A DNA stretch of 64,000 nt from Pseudomonas ovata (GCF_003131185.1 NZ_QFFU01000005.1:186001-250000), one strand, 5' to 3'; positions 48,639-55,816 are shown, counted from the first letter of the stretch. The notes: a model not told the origin generated them from the letters alone. Numbers and translations are program-made.

Positions 48639-49000
48639 TGAGAAAACATGAAATTTGCTACCTCACTCATAATTTTTTTGCTGACAAACCATGTATGAGA
48701 TTGCCCTCATTCTTATAGGATCCCATCCTTGCGTTCTCACCAGAGAAATCATACAAAGTATGTATTACTGAAAAATCACCCTCTTCAACTTCCTACAGCC
48801 CTGTAAAACACCGAACTTGAACAGCGCACCAATAAAAAGCCTGAAACAATCAATCGTGCACTCCCTTCTTCCGCCCTCCTTACATTAGCCAAAACCTCGC
48901 ACATATCTCAAACTGCCTTCATTGACGGTCATTCAGTTATTTTCAGATTCTGGAGTAGGCAAAACGAGTGCCAATACACATCTTCAGGAGCTAAAACAAC

Positions 49001-49678
49001 ATGCATGATAAATGCAGCAGCTTGAATGTGATCTATGCAGGCAGACATTTCAGATTCAATGAAATAGGTAACGAGCGTTGGTATGCCGCCATTGATGTCG
49101 TGCATGCCTTGGGACTAAAAGACACACCCAGTATGTTGCGCATGATCGATCCGAATTTTCGCATCAAAATGCAATTTGGGCAGCGCCATATCCATGCAAT
49201 CAATCAGCGAGGATTGGACCAGGCTTGTCTCATCGCGCCGACCAAACACGTTGAGCCACTCAGGTTGTGGCTCATCCACCTGGGCGGTGGCATTGAAGTG
49301 ACTGACCGAGCCAAGGATCCCATGGCGCCTGTCAGGAAGGCATGTGCTGACCTTACACTCGATTACCTGCACCAGTGCAGAGAGTCGTTGAAAAAGGCAG
49401 GCGCTGCGCCTGTTGAATGGGACGAGGCGAAAGCCCAACAAGCCGCCGACGGCATGGCATCGGCCATTATCAGGCACAGACGTTGGCTAGTGCGCTTTGC
49501 AGAAGATGGCACCCCTCAACTATCGTCAATTCCCATGGATGCCATGGTGATGAACCTGCAGACGCTTACTCAGTGGATTCAAGATGTTGACGGGGCCACG
49601 CCACAACAACTATTGGCTATTTCATCAGCCTTGACCAAAAGACTGAGCAATCACGAATCAGCGAAATTGAGGCGTTGA
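49001..49678 (+). CDS. BRO-N-domain-like phage protein
   Basis: 225 residues. The first ~110 resemble the BRO/Ant N-terminal DNA-binding domain: FRFNEIGNERWYAAIDVVHALGL, a central variable loop, and an APTKHVEPLRLWLIHLGGGIEV ending. The C-terminal half is helical with no recognised domain (DLTLDYLHQCRESLKKAG). CAGGAG lies 10 bases before the ATG. Such proteins are common phage antirepressor-like regulators. Base composition is lower in GC than the flanking chromosome. Confidence 0.65.
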   Translation: MHDKCSSLNVIYAGRHFRFNEIGNERWYAAIDVVHALGLKDTPSMLRMIDPNFRIKMQFGQRHIHAINQRGLDQACLIAPTKHVEPLRLWLIHLGGGIEVTDRAKDPMAPVRKACADLTLDYLHQCRESLKKAGAAPVEWDEAKAQQAADGMASAIIRHRRWLVRFAEDGTPQLSSIPMDAMVMNLQTLTQWIQDVDGATPQQLLAISSALTKRLSNHESAKLRR

Positions 49679-49763
49679 AAACGAACGTCTGCTTTAGCAA
49701 TAACTGGCCAATGCTCGATCAATCAACCGGGCTGCCTTAAAAACAAGGCAGCCCACGGCTCCA

Positions 49764-49964
49764 TCACATCAATTCTTCCTGAGCCCACATCAACGCAGCA
49801 TCGGTGATTTCAAACATCTCGATTACCAGGTCAGCAGGGACACCCTGCCTTTTCGCCAGCACAACGAGCGTAAGCAAGTATCTGTGCCGGGCCACAGGCG
49901 TCAAAAGCAACGTACTCTGGTCCTCGATCGCCTTGATCCAGACCTGATGCGCCGTGGGTTTCAT
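49764..49964 (-). CDS. Small protein translationally coupled to umuC
   Basis: 66 residues from the ATG at 49964, which overlaps the umuC stop as ATGA. Mostly helical (HRYLLTLVVLAKRQGVPADLVIEMFEITDAALMW). I do not recognise a function. Its coupling to umuC suggests co-expression under SOS control. Confidence 0.65.
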   Translation of the reverse strand: MKPTAHQVWIKAIEDQSTLLLTPVARHRYLLTLVVLAKRQGVPADLVIEMFEITDAALMWAQEELM

Positions 49965-51238
49965 TTGCAGTTCACCGTCCACAACTGATCAATCCGGGTC
50001 GTGTAGCTCTGGCTCATGAACTCGCGCCGCATGGCCCAGTCCGGATCGGCCGGCACACTGCCGGACCTCACCGTGCCCCGTCCCCACCGGCGGTTGATCT
50101 CGTCGACCACCTTCATCAGCTGATCCATTTGGGGCGATTGTCGCGACGCGAACAGGTCGCCGGTGAACTCGCCCGGGTGGCGCAGATCCAGCAGCAGCAC
50201 TTCAGCCTTGCTGTAGCGAAAGCCGGGACGAAATATGCGCTCGACCGCCTGGCCTGACATTCGGGTTAGCAGCAACGTGTCGTTGGTGGGGTAAGGCAAC
50301 TCCACCAGCGCGCCCTGGGCGTATTTGGCTTCATCGGGGTTGAACATGCCGGTGCGGATGCTGATACGCATGCGCTTGCACACAGAGCCTTGAGCACGCA
50401 GCTTTTCAGCCGCGCGCATCACATAGGTGGCCACGGCCTCTTTGATCGGCTCGATCTCGGTCAGGCGCATGCCGAACATGCGGCTGCTACAGATCTCTTG
50501 CCTGGGTGGTTCTGCCTCGCCCAGTTCCAGGCACGCGGTGCCGGCCAGCTCACGCGCCGTTTTCTCGATCACCACGCTGAATTTCTTGCGCAGGGTCCAC
50601 GGGTCGGCCTGAGCCAGGTGCTTGGCGGTGGTGATGCCCATGCCCTGCAGATGAGCCTTCATGCGCCGGCCCACGCCCCAGACTTCACTGACGTCGGTAT
50701 TGCGCAATACCCAGTCACGCTTGAACGGATCACAGATATCGACCACTCCGCCGGTGTTCACCAACAACCGCTTGGCCGTGTAGTTGGCCAGCTTGGCCAG
50801 GGTCTTGGTCGGACCGATGCCAACCCCGACCGGGATTCGTGTGCAGCGCAGGATGTAGCTGCGCAGCTCCCGGCCGAACCGGGTCAGGTTGTCACGCATA
50901 CCTGTCAGGTCGGCAAAGGCTTCATCGATGCTGTAGACCTCCAAGGCCGGCACCTTCGATTCAATGATCGTCATGACACGCTCGCTCATGTCGCCATAGA
51001 GCGCGTAGTTGCTGCTGAACGCGGCAATGCCGTGCTGATGCAACTTGTCCTTGATCTGAAAGTACGGCTCGCCCATTTTTATAAAAGGCTTGGCGTCATA
51101 GGACCTGGCGATCACGCAACCATCGTTGTTGCTCAACACCACGATGGGCGTCCTGGCCAGATCAGGCCGGAACGCTCGTTCGCAACTGGCGTAGAAACAG
51201 TTGCAGTCGATCAGCGCGAAAACCTGATCACTTGCCAT
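49961..51238 (-). CDS. umuC: Y-family DNA polymerase V catalytic subunit (UmuC/RulB)
   Basis: 425 residues. Catalytic acidic motifs in FALIDCNCFYASCERAF and VYSIDEAFADLTG. YDAKPFIKMGEPYF and the helix-hairpin-helix VSEVWGVGRRMKAHLQGMGI follow, then the C-terminal UmuC extension (LLLDLRHPGEFTGDLF). Error-prone translesion polymerase active after DNA damage. Its start lies inside the umuD gene end (11-base overlap). Confidence 0.95.
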   Translation of the reverse strand: MASDQVFALIDCNCFYASCERAFRPDLARTPIVVLSNNDGCVIARSYDAKPFIKMGEPYFQIKDKLHQHGIAAFSSNYALYGDMSERVMTIIESKVPALEVYSIDEAFADLTGMRDNLTRFGRELRSYILRCTRIPVGVGIGPTKTLAKLANYTAKRLLVNTGGVVDICDPFKRDWVLRNTDVSEVWGVGRRMKAHLQGMGITTAKHLAQADPWTLRKKFSVVIEKTARELAGTACLELGEAEPPRQEICSSRMFGMRLTEIEPIKEAVATYVMRAAEKLRAQGSVCKRMRISIRTGMFNPDEAKYAQGALVELPYPTNDTLLLTRMSGQAVERIFRPGFRYSKAEVLLLDLRHPGEFTGDLFASRQSPQMDQLMKVVDEINRRWGRGTVRSGSVPADPDWAMRREFMSQSYTTRIDQLWTVNCK

Positions 51239-51656
51239 GATCGCGGACGCTGTATTTCACCACGCCCAGGATCGTCAGCTCGTCGTTTTCCAGAATGTGC
51301 AGCGGCGGGTATTTGGAGCTTTCGGACAGCAGAATGACGGTTTCACTCTGCATGTACAGGCGTTTGCACAGCGGCTCAGAGTTGAGCGAGGCAATGACAA
51401 TATCGTCGTGCTCGGCATAGCGGCTGCAATCCACGATCACCAGGTCACCGTCGAAGATCCCCGCCCCTTGCATGCTGTCGCCATGAACCTTGACCAGATA
51501 GACATGCGGTGCCCGGATCTCGAACAGCTCATCCAGGGAGATGTGCTTTTCGATATGGTCTGCTGCCGGTGAAGGAAAGCCTGCGGGGACCATCGAGGAA
51601 TACATCGGGAGCTTCACGCCCCCTTCTTCCAGCGAGCCAAGGATGGTGACACTCAT
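51228..51656 (-). CDS. umuD: UmuD/RulA-type SOS mutagenesis protein (S24 peptidase family)
   Basis: 142 residues from the ATG at 51656 with GAAGG 8 bases upstream; an ATG at 51674 has no ribosome site. The self-cleavage site is Ala-Gly in VPAGFPSPAADHIEKHI, where E. coli UmuD has Cys-Gly. Catalytic Ser in VKVHGDSMQGAGIFDGDLVIVD and Lys in EPLCKRLYMQSE. RecA-stimulated self-cleavage would activate the polymerase with UmuC. A LexA box lies just upstream. Confidence 0.93.
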   Translation of the reverse strand: MSVTILGSLEEGGVKLPMYSSMVPAGFPSPAADHIEKHISLDELFEIRAPHVYLVKVHGDSMQGAGIFDGDLVIVDCSRYAEHDDIVIASLNSEPLCKRLYMQSETVILLSESSKYPPLHILENDELTILGVVKYSVRDHGK

Positions 51657-51694
51657 GAGGGGGGCCTTCGACATTTTATGGTGGATGTAAAAAA

Positions 51695-51710
51695 CTGTAT
51701 GGATATACAG
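51695..51710. promoter_or_regulatory. LexA (SOS) box of umuDC
   Basis: CTGT-ATGGATAT-ACAG, exact match to CTGT-N8-ACAG, 39 bases upstream of the umuD start. Confidence 0.9.
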
Positions 51711-52329
51711 TTAACTACCAGACCCCGACTGTGGTCAACGAAAAATGTAGGAAATTTCGACAGCAAGTCCCCTCATAGCTGAGGTTATTGATCTGCGAAA
51801 GCATGGCCAACACCTCAGGCAGCTTAAGCAGGTAGCCATCTTCGATGGTTAAAACCAGGAACCAAACAGTCGTCGCGGGTCCTGTTGATTCTGCCATCAC
51901 AGAACAAACGCGCCCCCACAAGAGGCGCTAGAGGATGGGTATCGCATTGGGAGGCAGAATACAGCCGAATCGCTGCGTAGCCGGTAGGTGAGATGCTATG
52001 ACGCATGAAATGCCGTTTTTCGAAACGCCCGAACCGGTTTTTACCCTCTTGAAAATGGAGACTGATGATCGCAATAAACCACATAAATCAAATATTCAAT
52101 CAATACACTTTCAATATTAAAAACCTCCCAACCTGAAACCCACACCAAATAACTAAGTAACGAAATGAAGAAATGAAGAAATAGCTCTTCTGCTCTTTAC
52201 GACCAGCATCACTTACCTGAAAACACCTAGAAAGCCAACCGCAAATCATCCAAAAACAACCTGTTGACTTCTCGGAAAATAATAACTACTTTCTCACCAC
52301 CCACTGCTTTGACCAAATCACCACGAGCA
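51711..52329. other. AT-rich gap with no supported gene
   Basis: Frames on the minus strand at 51715-51921 and 51824-52084 lack ribosome sites and recognisable domains, and overlap each other. From 52080 on the DNA is strongly AT-rich and stop-dense. Nothing else recognised. Confidence 0.5.
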
Positions 52330-52349
52330 AAAAAATAGCGCTATTTTTT
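52330..52349. repeat. Perfect 20-base palindrome AAAAAATAG-CG-CTATTTTTT
   Basis: Six A, TAGCGCTA, six T. It lies 32 bases upstream of the -35 of the small-peptide promoter. It may insulate that promoter as a short bidirectional terminator or bind a regulator. Confidence 0.55.
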
Positions 52350-52381
52350 CGACTTAAGGGTTGATCATTTACCGATAGCCT

Positions 52382-52410
52382 TTGAGCAAGCCGTCACAAG
52401 AAAATATAAA
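52382..52410 (+). promoter_or_regulatory. Promoter of the candidate small-peptide gene
   Basis: TTGAGC (52382-52387), 17-base spacer, TATAAA (52405-52410). Immediately downstream, over the expected start, lies CTGT-N9-ACAG (52414-52430). That is one base longer than a canonical LexA box, so SOS control is possible but not shown. Confidence 0.55.
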
Positions 52411-52503
52411 AGTCTGTACCTAAACAACAGCTTCGCAGAGTTAAACCAGGCAAGCAGTTCAAGACACCAGCAGACAACCACACCTTTATGAAGGAGCACT
52501 CTT

Positions 52504-52578
52504 GTGCTTAGAGAATTATTAACGCTCACCATTGAAATTGTTCGATTACTGCAAATCTTAGCATCCTACCTTTCGTGA
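52504..52578 (+). CDS. Candidate 24-residue hydrophobic peptide (TisB-like type I toxin?)
   Basis: GTG start with a near-perfect ribosome site AAGGAG 7 bases upstream, after a leader of about 87 bases from the predicted promoter. The peptide is one amphipathic hydrophobic helix (LRELLTLTIEIVRLLQILAS). In size and pattern it resembles TisB, the SOS-induced membrane toxin of E. coli, and other type I toxins. No antisense RNA gene could be identified by eye. The umuDC SOS unit is 0.8 kb away. Too short for routine gene finding. Confidence 0.45.
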   Translation: MLRELLTLTIEIVRLLQILASYLS

Positions 52579-52624
52579 GTCTGCACTTGCCCACTAACTC
52601 TATAGCTGAAATACAACTAACCCA

Positions 52625-53143
52625 TCAGCCAGATAAACACACATCACTAACATACGCCTGCAACACCCTCAACGCTGCCTGATCCGCAATAACCCCGGCC
52701 CGGATATCGAGAATACGTCGTCCAGCACCTGCAGCGAGTTCGACGGTTCCTGCATCGCCCAGGCCGGCGGTGCCGGTGGCCGCGGGCAGCTCCCGGCTTC
52801 CACCCTCACAGGCCCCGGCGATGCGCAGCCGGCGAGTGCCGTCAGCAACAGCGTGGCGCAGAGATTTGTTTTCGGCATGGGCCTTGTCCTTTTCCTGAGT
52901 GTATTTTCGGTCGAGTTGAGCCAAGGCCTGTTGGCTGCGCTGCTGCGCTTCCAGTGCCTGGCGAGCCTGGACGGCGGCTGCGTTGGCAATGGCGCTGAGG
53001 TCAGCCTGATAGGCGGCCGCCTGGCTGGCCAGCCGGGCGCTGTAGGCGTTGGCCTGCCATAACCAGGCCGCTGCAGTGCCCACGCCCAAGCCCAGCAACA
53101 AGGTCGCAACAGCAAGACCACCACCACGCTGCAGGCCGATCAT
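52625..53143 (-). CDS. i-spanin (Rz-like) lysis protein
   Basis: 172 residues from the ATG at 53143, which overlaps the endolysin stop (ATGA). N-terminal membrane anchor (GGLAVATLLLGLGVGTAAAWLW) followed by a long periplasmic coiled coil (QARQALEAQQRSQQALAQLDRKYTQEKDKAHAENKSL), the layout of lambda Rz. It would fuse inner and outer membranes at the end of phage lysis together with the o-spanin nested inside it. Confidence 0.88.
   Translation of the reverse strand: MIGLQRGGGLAVATLLLGLGVGTAAAWLWQANAYSARLASQAAAYQADLSAIANAAAVQARQALEAQQRSQQALAQLDRKYTQEKDKAHAENKSLRHAVADGTRRLRIAGACEGGSRELPAATGTAGLGDAGTVELAAGAGRRILDIRAGVIADQAALRVLQAYVSDVCLSG
52669..52878 (-). CDS. o-spanin (Rz1-like) lipoprotein nested inside the Rz gene
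   Basis: 69 residues in an alternative frame within Rz. Starts MPKTNLCATLLLTALAGC, a lipoprotein signal with lipobox LAGC (Cys18). The short mature part is proline-rich (CPRPPAPPAWAM). Small size, lipobox, prolines and complete nesting in Rz are the hallmarks of Rz1. The outer-membrane partner of the i-spanin. Confidence 0.85.
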   Translation of the reverse strand: MPKTNLCATLLLTALAGCASPGPVRVEAGSCPRPPAPPAWAMQEPSNSLQVLDDVFSISGPGLLRIRQR

Positions 53144-53589
53144 TGCAATGCCCGCCGCAGCCCTTCCTCGAATACGGCCTGCGGGTAGCGGTAGTTGGCG
53201 CACTCATGGGCAATGATCGAGCCGACCATGATCCGCAGGGTGCGTGGGTCACGGATATCGATCACTGCATCCGCACTGACGCCCAGTTTGCTGGCCACGG
53301 CAGCGATATAGGCCTCGGTGTCGTTTTCGTTGCCCGGGGCCCAGCGGCTGATGGTTTCGCGCACGGTATCGATACCCGGCCCGCCTACACCGGGCATGCC
53401 GTCTCTGCCGCGATAGTTGAGCAACAGCCTGCCCAGTGCGCGGATGCCGTTCTCTGCCGTGTCGAACCGGGCAAAGCGTGGAGCCAGGCGCCCCATTTGC
53501 AGCTCCAGGCCGAGCTGCCCTACCCAGGCATTGCGAAGGTTGTAGTCAATGTTTCCGGGGTTGCAGTTGCGTACGCCACGAGGTGTCAT
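53140..53589 (-). CDS. Phage 'structural protein P5'-type endolysin
   Basis: 149 residues; GGAG 5 bases before the ATG. MTPRGVRNCNPGNIDYN, then FARFDTAENGIRALGRLLLNY and ETISRWAPGNENDTEAYIAAVA, then HECANYRYP. This family sits in lysis cassettes of Pseudomonas prophages and is taken to cleave peptidoglycan. First gene of an endolysin-Rz/Rz1 cassette. No holin gene was found beside it. Confidence 0.82.
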   Translation of the reverse strand: MTPRGVRNCNPGNIDYNLRNAWVGQLGLELQMGRLAPRFARFDTAENGIRALGRLLLNYRGRDGMPGVGGPGIDTVRETISRWAPGNENDTEAYIAAVASKLGVSADAVIDIRDPRTLRIMVGSIIAHECANYRYPQAVFEEGLRRALQ

Positions 53590-53603
53590 CTTTACTCCAA
53601 AAC

Positions 53604-53627
53604 GAAAAAGCCGCCCCGAAGGCGGCT
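53604..53627 (-). terminator. Terminator upstream of the endolysin gene
   Basis: AGCCGCC (53609-53615), loop, GGCGGCT (53621-53627), followed on the minus strand by a U run. It would end a minus-strand gene lying to its right, but none is there now. This points to loss of upstream phage genes. Confidence 0.75.
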
Positions 53628-53685
53628 GTCATGATTGCGGGTTACAACTGTGTCTTGAGGGTTCGCGCTGAGGCGAGTAGCGTTT

Positions 53686-53700
53686 CTCCCAAATTGGGAG
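53686..53700. promoter_or_regulatory. Palindromic operator candidate of the hig remnant
   Basis: CTCCCAA-A-TTGGGAG, a perfect 7-base dyad, 96 bases before higA and just before the toxin stub. Position fits the HigA autoregulatory operator. Confidence 0.6.
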
Positions 53701-53724
53701 GAACACCGCCGAGAGTGATTGCAT

Positions 53725-53778
53725 GAGGGACATGGAAAGCATTCTGGGACACGACAAAGTCGACGCGGAGACCGTGTA
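53725..53778 (+). pseudogene. Residual 3' end of a HigB-family toxin gene
   Basis: A short frame ending HDKVDAETV-stop, 3 bases before the higA ATG. HigB toxins of this family typically end in YDKIDAxTI, so this looks like the last codons of a deleted toxin gene. The operator-like palindrome lies upstream, but the ~80 central codons are gone. Confidence 0.55.
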
Positions 53779-53781
53779 AAA

Positions 53782-54141
53782 ATGGACATCAAACCGATTC
53801 ACAACGACAACGACCTCAACGCTGCCCTGGCGCGGGTCGAGGCTTTATGGGGTGCGCCACGCCACACGGCCGAGGGTGACGAGCTGGAAATCCTGTCGAT
53901 CCTGATCGAGAAATACGAGGCCGAGCGCTATCCCATGCCCGCCTCGGATCCTATCGAGGCGATCAAATTCCTGATGGATCAGCAAGGACTCACCCCCACC
54001 GATCTGGAGCCCTATATCGGCACCAGCGGCCGGGTTTCCGAAGTGCTCAATCGCAAGCGCAAACTGAGCCTGGCCATGATCAAGCGTCTGCATGAAGGCT
54101 TGCGCATTCCTTATGACCGCCTGCTGGCAGGGGCCGTCTGA
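53782..54141 (+). CDS. higA: HigA-family antitoxin (orphan)
   Basis: 119 residues from the ATG at 53782. HigA type with N-terminal extension (HNDNDLNAALARVEALWG, EILSILIEKYEAERYPM) and C-terminal helix-turn-helix (FLMDQQGLTPTDLEPYIGTSGRVSEVLNRKRKLSLAMIKRLHEGL). It normally neutralises the mRNA-cleaving HigB and represses its operon. The toxin gene here is reduced to a stub, so only DNA-binding or anti-addiction function is likely. Confidence 0.88.
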   Translation: MDIKPIHNDNDLNAALARVEALWGAPRHTAEGDELEILSILIEKYEAERYPMPASDPIEAIKFLMDQQGLTPTDLEPYIGTSGRVSEVLNRKRKLSLAMIKRLHEGLRIPYDRLLAGAV

Positions 54142-54246
54142 TCATCAGCCACACCTCACCCACCATTGAAGCCTCTTGACATGAGGTTCATGCCTGCAGC
54201 CAAGAGGAGTTTGCACAAAAGAGACAACACATCTTTTAGAAAAAAT

Positions 54247-54261
54247 TGTAGGTATTCTACA
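54247..54261. promoter_or_regulatory. Inverted-repeat operator candidate of the ParE toxin-antitoxin operon
   Basis: TGTAG-N5-CTACA in AT-rich DNA, 48 bases before the antitoxin start. Suits autoregulation by the antitoxin. Confidence 0.5.
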
Positions 54262-54308
54262 TTTCATGCACCATAAATATAGATCCCAACCCCACGGCGG
54301 AGCAAACC

Positions 54309-54773
54309 ATGCAAAGCATGACCCTTGAACAGCTACGCGCCGCAAGCGATGCCGGCGGCGTTTCTTGCGTCACCCTCAAAGGCCGTGGCGGCTCGTTTCT
54401 CGTCCAGATCGACACCCTCAGTGGGGGTGGCGCTGTCTTGGCGAAAGCACGCAGCACGGAGGCCCGTCGCTTTGGCAACCCCGCCGCTGCCTTGAACGTC
54501 TTGCGCGGTATTGGTATCACCGTCGGGCATTTTGATGCCAGCGAGTGGAATCCTGACGAGAAGGAGCCAGCAGCGGGTATTCGAGGCCGCTCAGCCGCAT
54601 TGCGCGAGGCTCACCAGTCGGCGGCTTATAACAAATGGCTCGCAGCCGATATCCAGGCATCAATCGACGACCCCAGACCGAATATCTCGCATGATGACGT
54701 TATGGCTGAGATGGAGGCTGATATCGCCGCCCTCACCGCCGATCATGCAGCGGCCAAAAGGGATCGCGCTTGA
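54309..54773 (+). CDS. Two-domain antitoxin partner of ParE
   Basis: 154 residues; GGAG 6 bases before the ATG. N-terminal domain of ~75 residues (LRAASDAGGVSCVTLKGRGGSFLVQID, RFGNPAAALNVLRGIGI) of unknown function. A C-terminal RelB/ParD/PaaA-like helix segment follows (SAAYNKWLAADIQASIDDPRPNISHDDVMAEMEADI) of the kind that wraps RelE/ParE toxins. It ends just before the toxin gene. Probably both neutralises and autoregulates; which domain binds DNA is unclear. Confidence 0.75.
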   Translation: MQSMTLEQLRAASDAGGVSCVTLKGRGGSFLVQIDTLSGGGAVLAKARSTEARRFGNPAAALNVLRGIGITVGHFDASEWNPDEKEPAAGIRGRSAALREAHQSAAYNKWLAADIQASIDDPRPNISHDDVMAEMEADIAALTADHAAAKRDRA

Positions 54774-54790
54774 GCGCGGCGAGTGGATTG

Positions 54791-55099
54791 ATGGACAAAG
54801 CACAACCCCCTTACCGTATCGAATGGCGACCGATGGCCCGTGAAAATTTGCGCTCTATCATTCGGTACCTTGGCAAAGACAGCCCTGCACGAGCACTCAG
54901 CTTCGGCAAGCAACTGCGCGACAAGACCCTGCAGCTTGGCCAGTACCCGAACAGTGGCCGCTCGGGACGGCCTGGGGTGTCTGGGGACATCCGCGAACTG
55001 GTAGCCCATAGAAACTACATTGTTTTTTACCGGGTGCTTGAGGACTCACGCGTTGTGGAGATTTTGCAGGTGAAGCACGCCGCACAGCAGATACCCTAA
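54791..55099 (+). CDS. RelE/ParE-family toxin
   Basis: 102 residues from the ATG at 54791; a TTG at 54770 overlapping the antitoxin stop is an alternative. ParE fold: YRIEWRPMARENLRSIIRYLGKDSPARALSFGKQLRDK, LGQYPNSGRSGRPG, IRELVAHRNYIVFYRVLEDSRVVEILQVKHAAQ. The C-terminal VKHAAQQIP is the usual ParE ending. It probably inhibits gyrase or cleaves mRNA. Encoded directly after its antitoxin. Confidence 0.88.
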   Translation: MDKAQPPYRIEWRPMARENLRSIIRYLGKDSPARALSFGKQLRDKTLQLGQYPNSGRSGRPGVSGDIRELVAHRNYIVFYRVLEDSRVVEILQVKHAAQQIP

Positions 55100-55227
55100 G
55101 GTGCTGACGCCGACACATCCGGAAGCGACGCAAACCGGTAACTAATGGCAGGTGAGGCGAGGAATCTGGAGGGGATCGGGACTGGAATTATTGAGCGGCA
55201 GGAAGTCAGTGCTAAATTCAGCAATCG

Positions 55228-55372
55228 TCATCAGCCATGTAGCAATCAGTAAATGGCAGGCATCACAGCACGCAAACGCAAGGACAATTCGGTCAGCTAC
55301 ACCGCACAGATCAGGCTTGATCGCGATGGTCAGACAGTCTATCAGGAAAGCCAGGCCTTCCACCGCGAGCCC
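55228..55372 (+). pseudogene. Truncated second copy of the dusA-type integrase gene
   Basis: From about 55228 the DNA matches the integrase upstream region and first ~40 codons at 47463-47612 at roughly 90 percent, including the TGTAGCAA motif and the ATG at 55253 (MAGITARKRKDNSVSYTAQI). Homology stops abruptly in FHRE at about 55372. Unrelated coding-like sequence (frame ending LLAHDSQLL) follows. All catalytic domains are missing. Confidence 0.85.
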
Positions 55373-55498
55373 GGCTCGACATCAAACCGACCCATCAGGT
55401 GCGCGAGACCGGCCGGCGTTTGCTGGCGCATGATAGTCAATTACTTTGATGCAGAATCCAAATCCCCACACCGAATGTGAAGGCGCTGGCTGGGGCGA

Positions 55499-55669
55499 TT
55501 ACAGGGCGTACAGGAGATGTGCGGCGGTGAGGGCCGCGCCTGCGCTCAAGGCACCCAGAATGAAAGGCACCAGGCCAATCTGCTTTGCAAGCGACTCTTT
55601 CGCGCACAGTTGCGCGTCCAATGCAGCAATTTCGAGGCTCAATGAGCGGTGTTTCTCTTGCAGTCTCAC
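55499..55669 (-). CDS. Small coiled-coil/membrane protein, phage-like
   Basis: 56 residues from a GTG with GGAAGC 6-7 bases upstream. N-terminal amphipathic helix (RLQEKHRSLSLEIAALDAQL) and one C-terminal membrane span (IGLVPFILGALSAGAALTAA). Good ribosome site and clean topology support a real gene. Possible holin-like or phage membrane protein; not recognised with confidence. Confidence 0.6.
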   Translation of the reverse strand: MRLQEKHRSLSLEIAALDAQLCAKESLAKQIGLVPFILGALSAGAALTAAHLLYAL

Positions 55670-55816
55670 GTCAGCTTCCTTTTTCAGCTATCCGCCTGTG
55701 ACTCTCCACTAACAACTTACGGTTTTCAAGCTGTAGCTACCCACGATCTTCTTCCACCCTCTCGCATCCTTTCAGGCCTGGGGTCTCGTTTCGTGCTGGC
55801 TTGAACGATGCCCTGC

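Larger units (their letters stand above)
47399..55700. mobile_element. Prophage-like accessory region(s) integrated at dusA
   Basis: Supported by a tyrosine integrase directly at dusA, phage-type genes (BRO-N-like, endolysin, Rz/Rz1), SOS umuDC, toxin-antitoxin genes, a lower-GC stretch (about 48600-52620) and a second truncated integrase. dusA and tal, adjacent in other pseudomonads as I recall, are separated here. The right border is not located: the TetR-MFS, Imm11 and possibly LysE genes up to about 58900 may also be imported. No attR copy of the dusA core was found by eye. Confidence 0.75.

Noticed and set aside
51715-52084. Two minus-strand frames upstream of umuD
   Set aside because: They overlap each other, have no ribosome sites and no recognisable protein features.
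52414-52430. Calling CTGT-N9-ACAG a LexA box
   Set aside because: The spacing is one base longer than the canonical N8, so it is mentioned only as a possible degenerate site.
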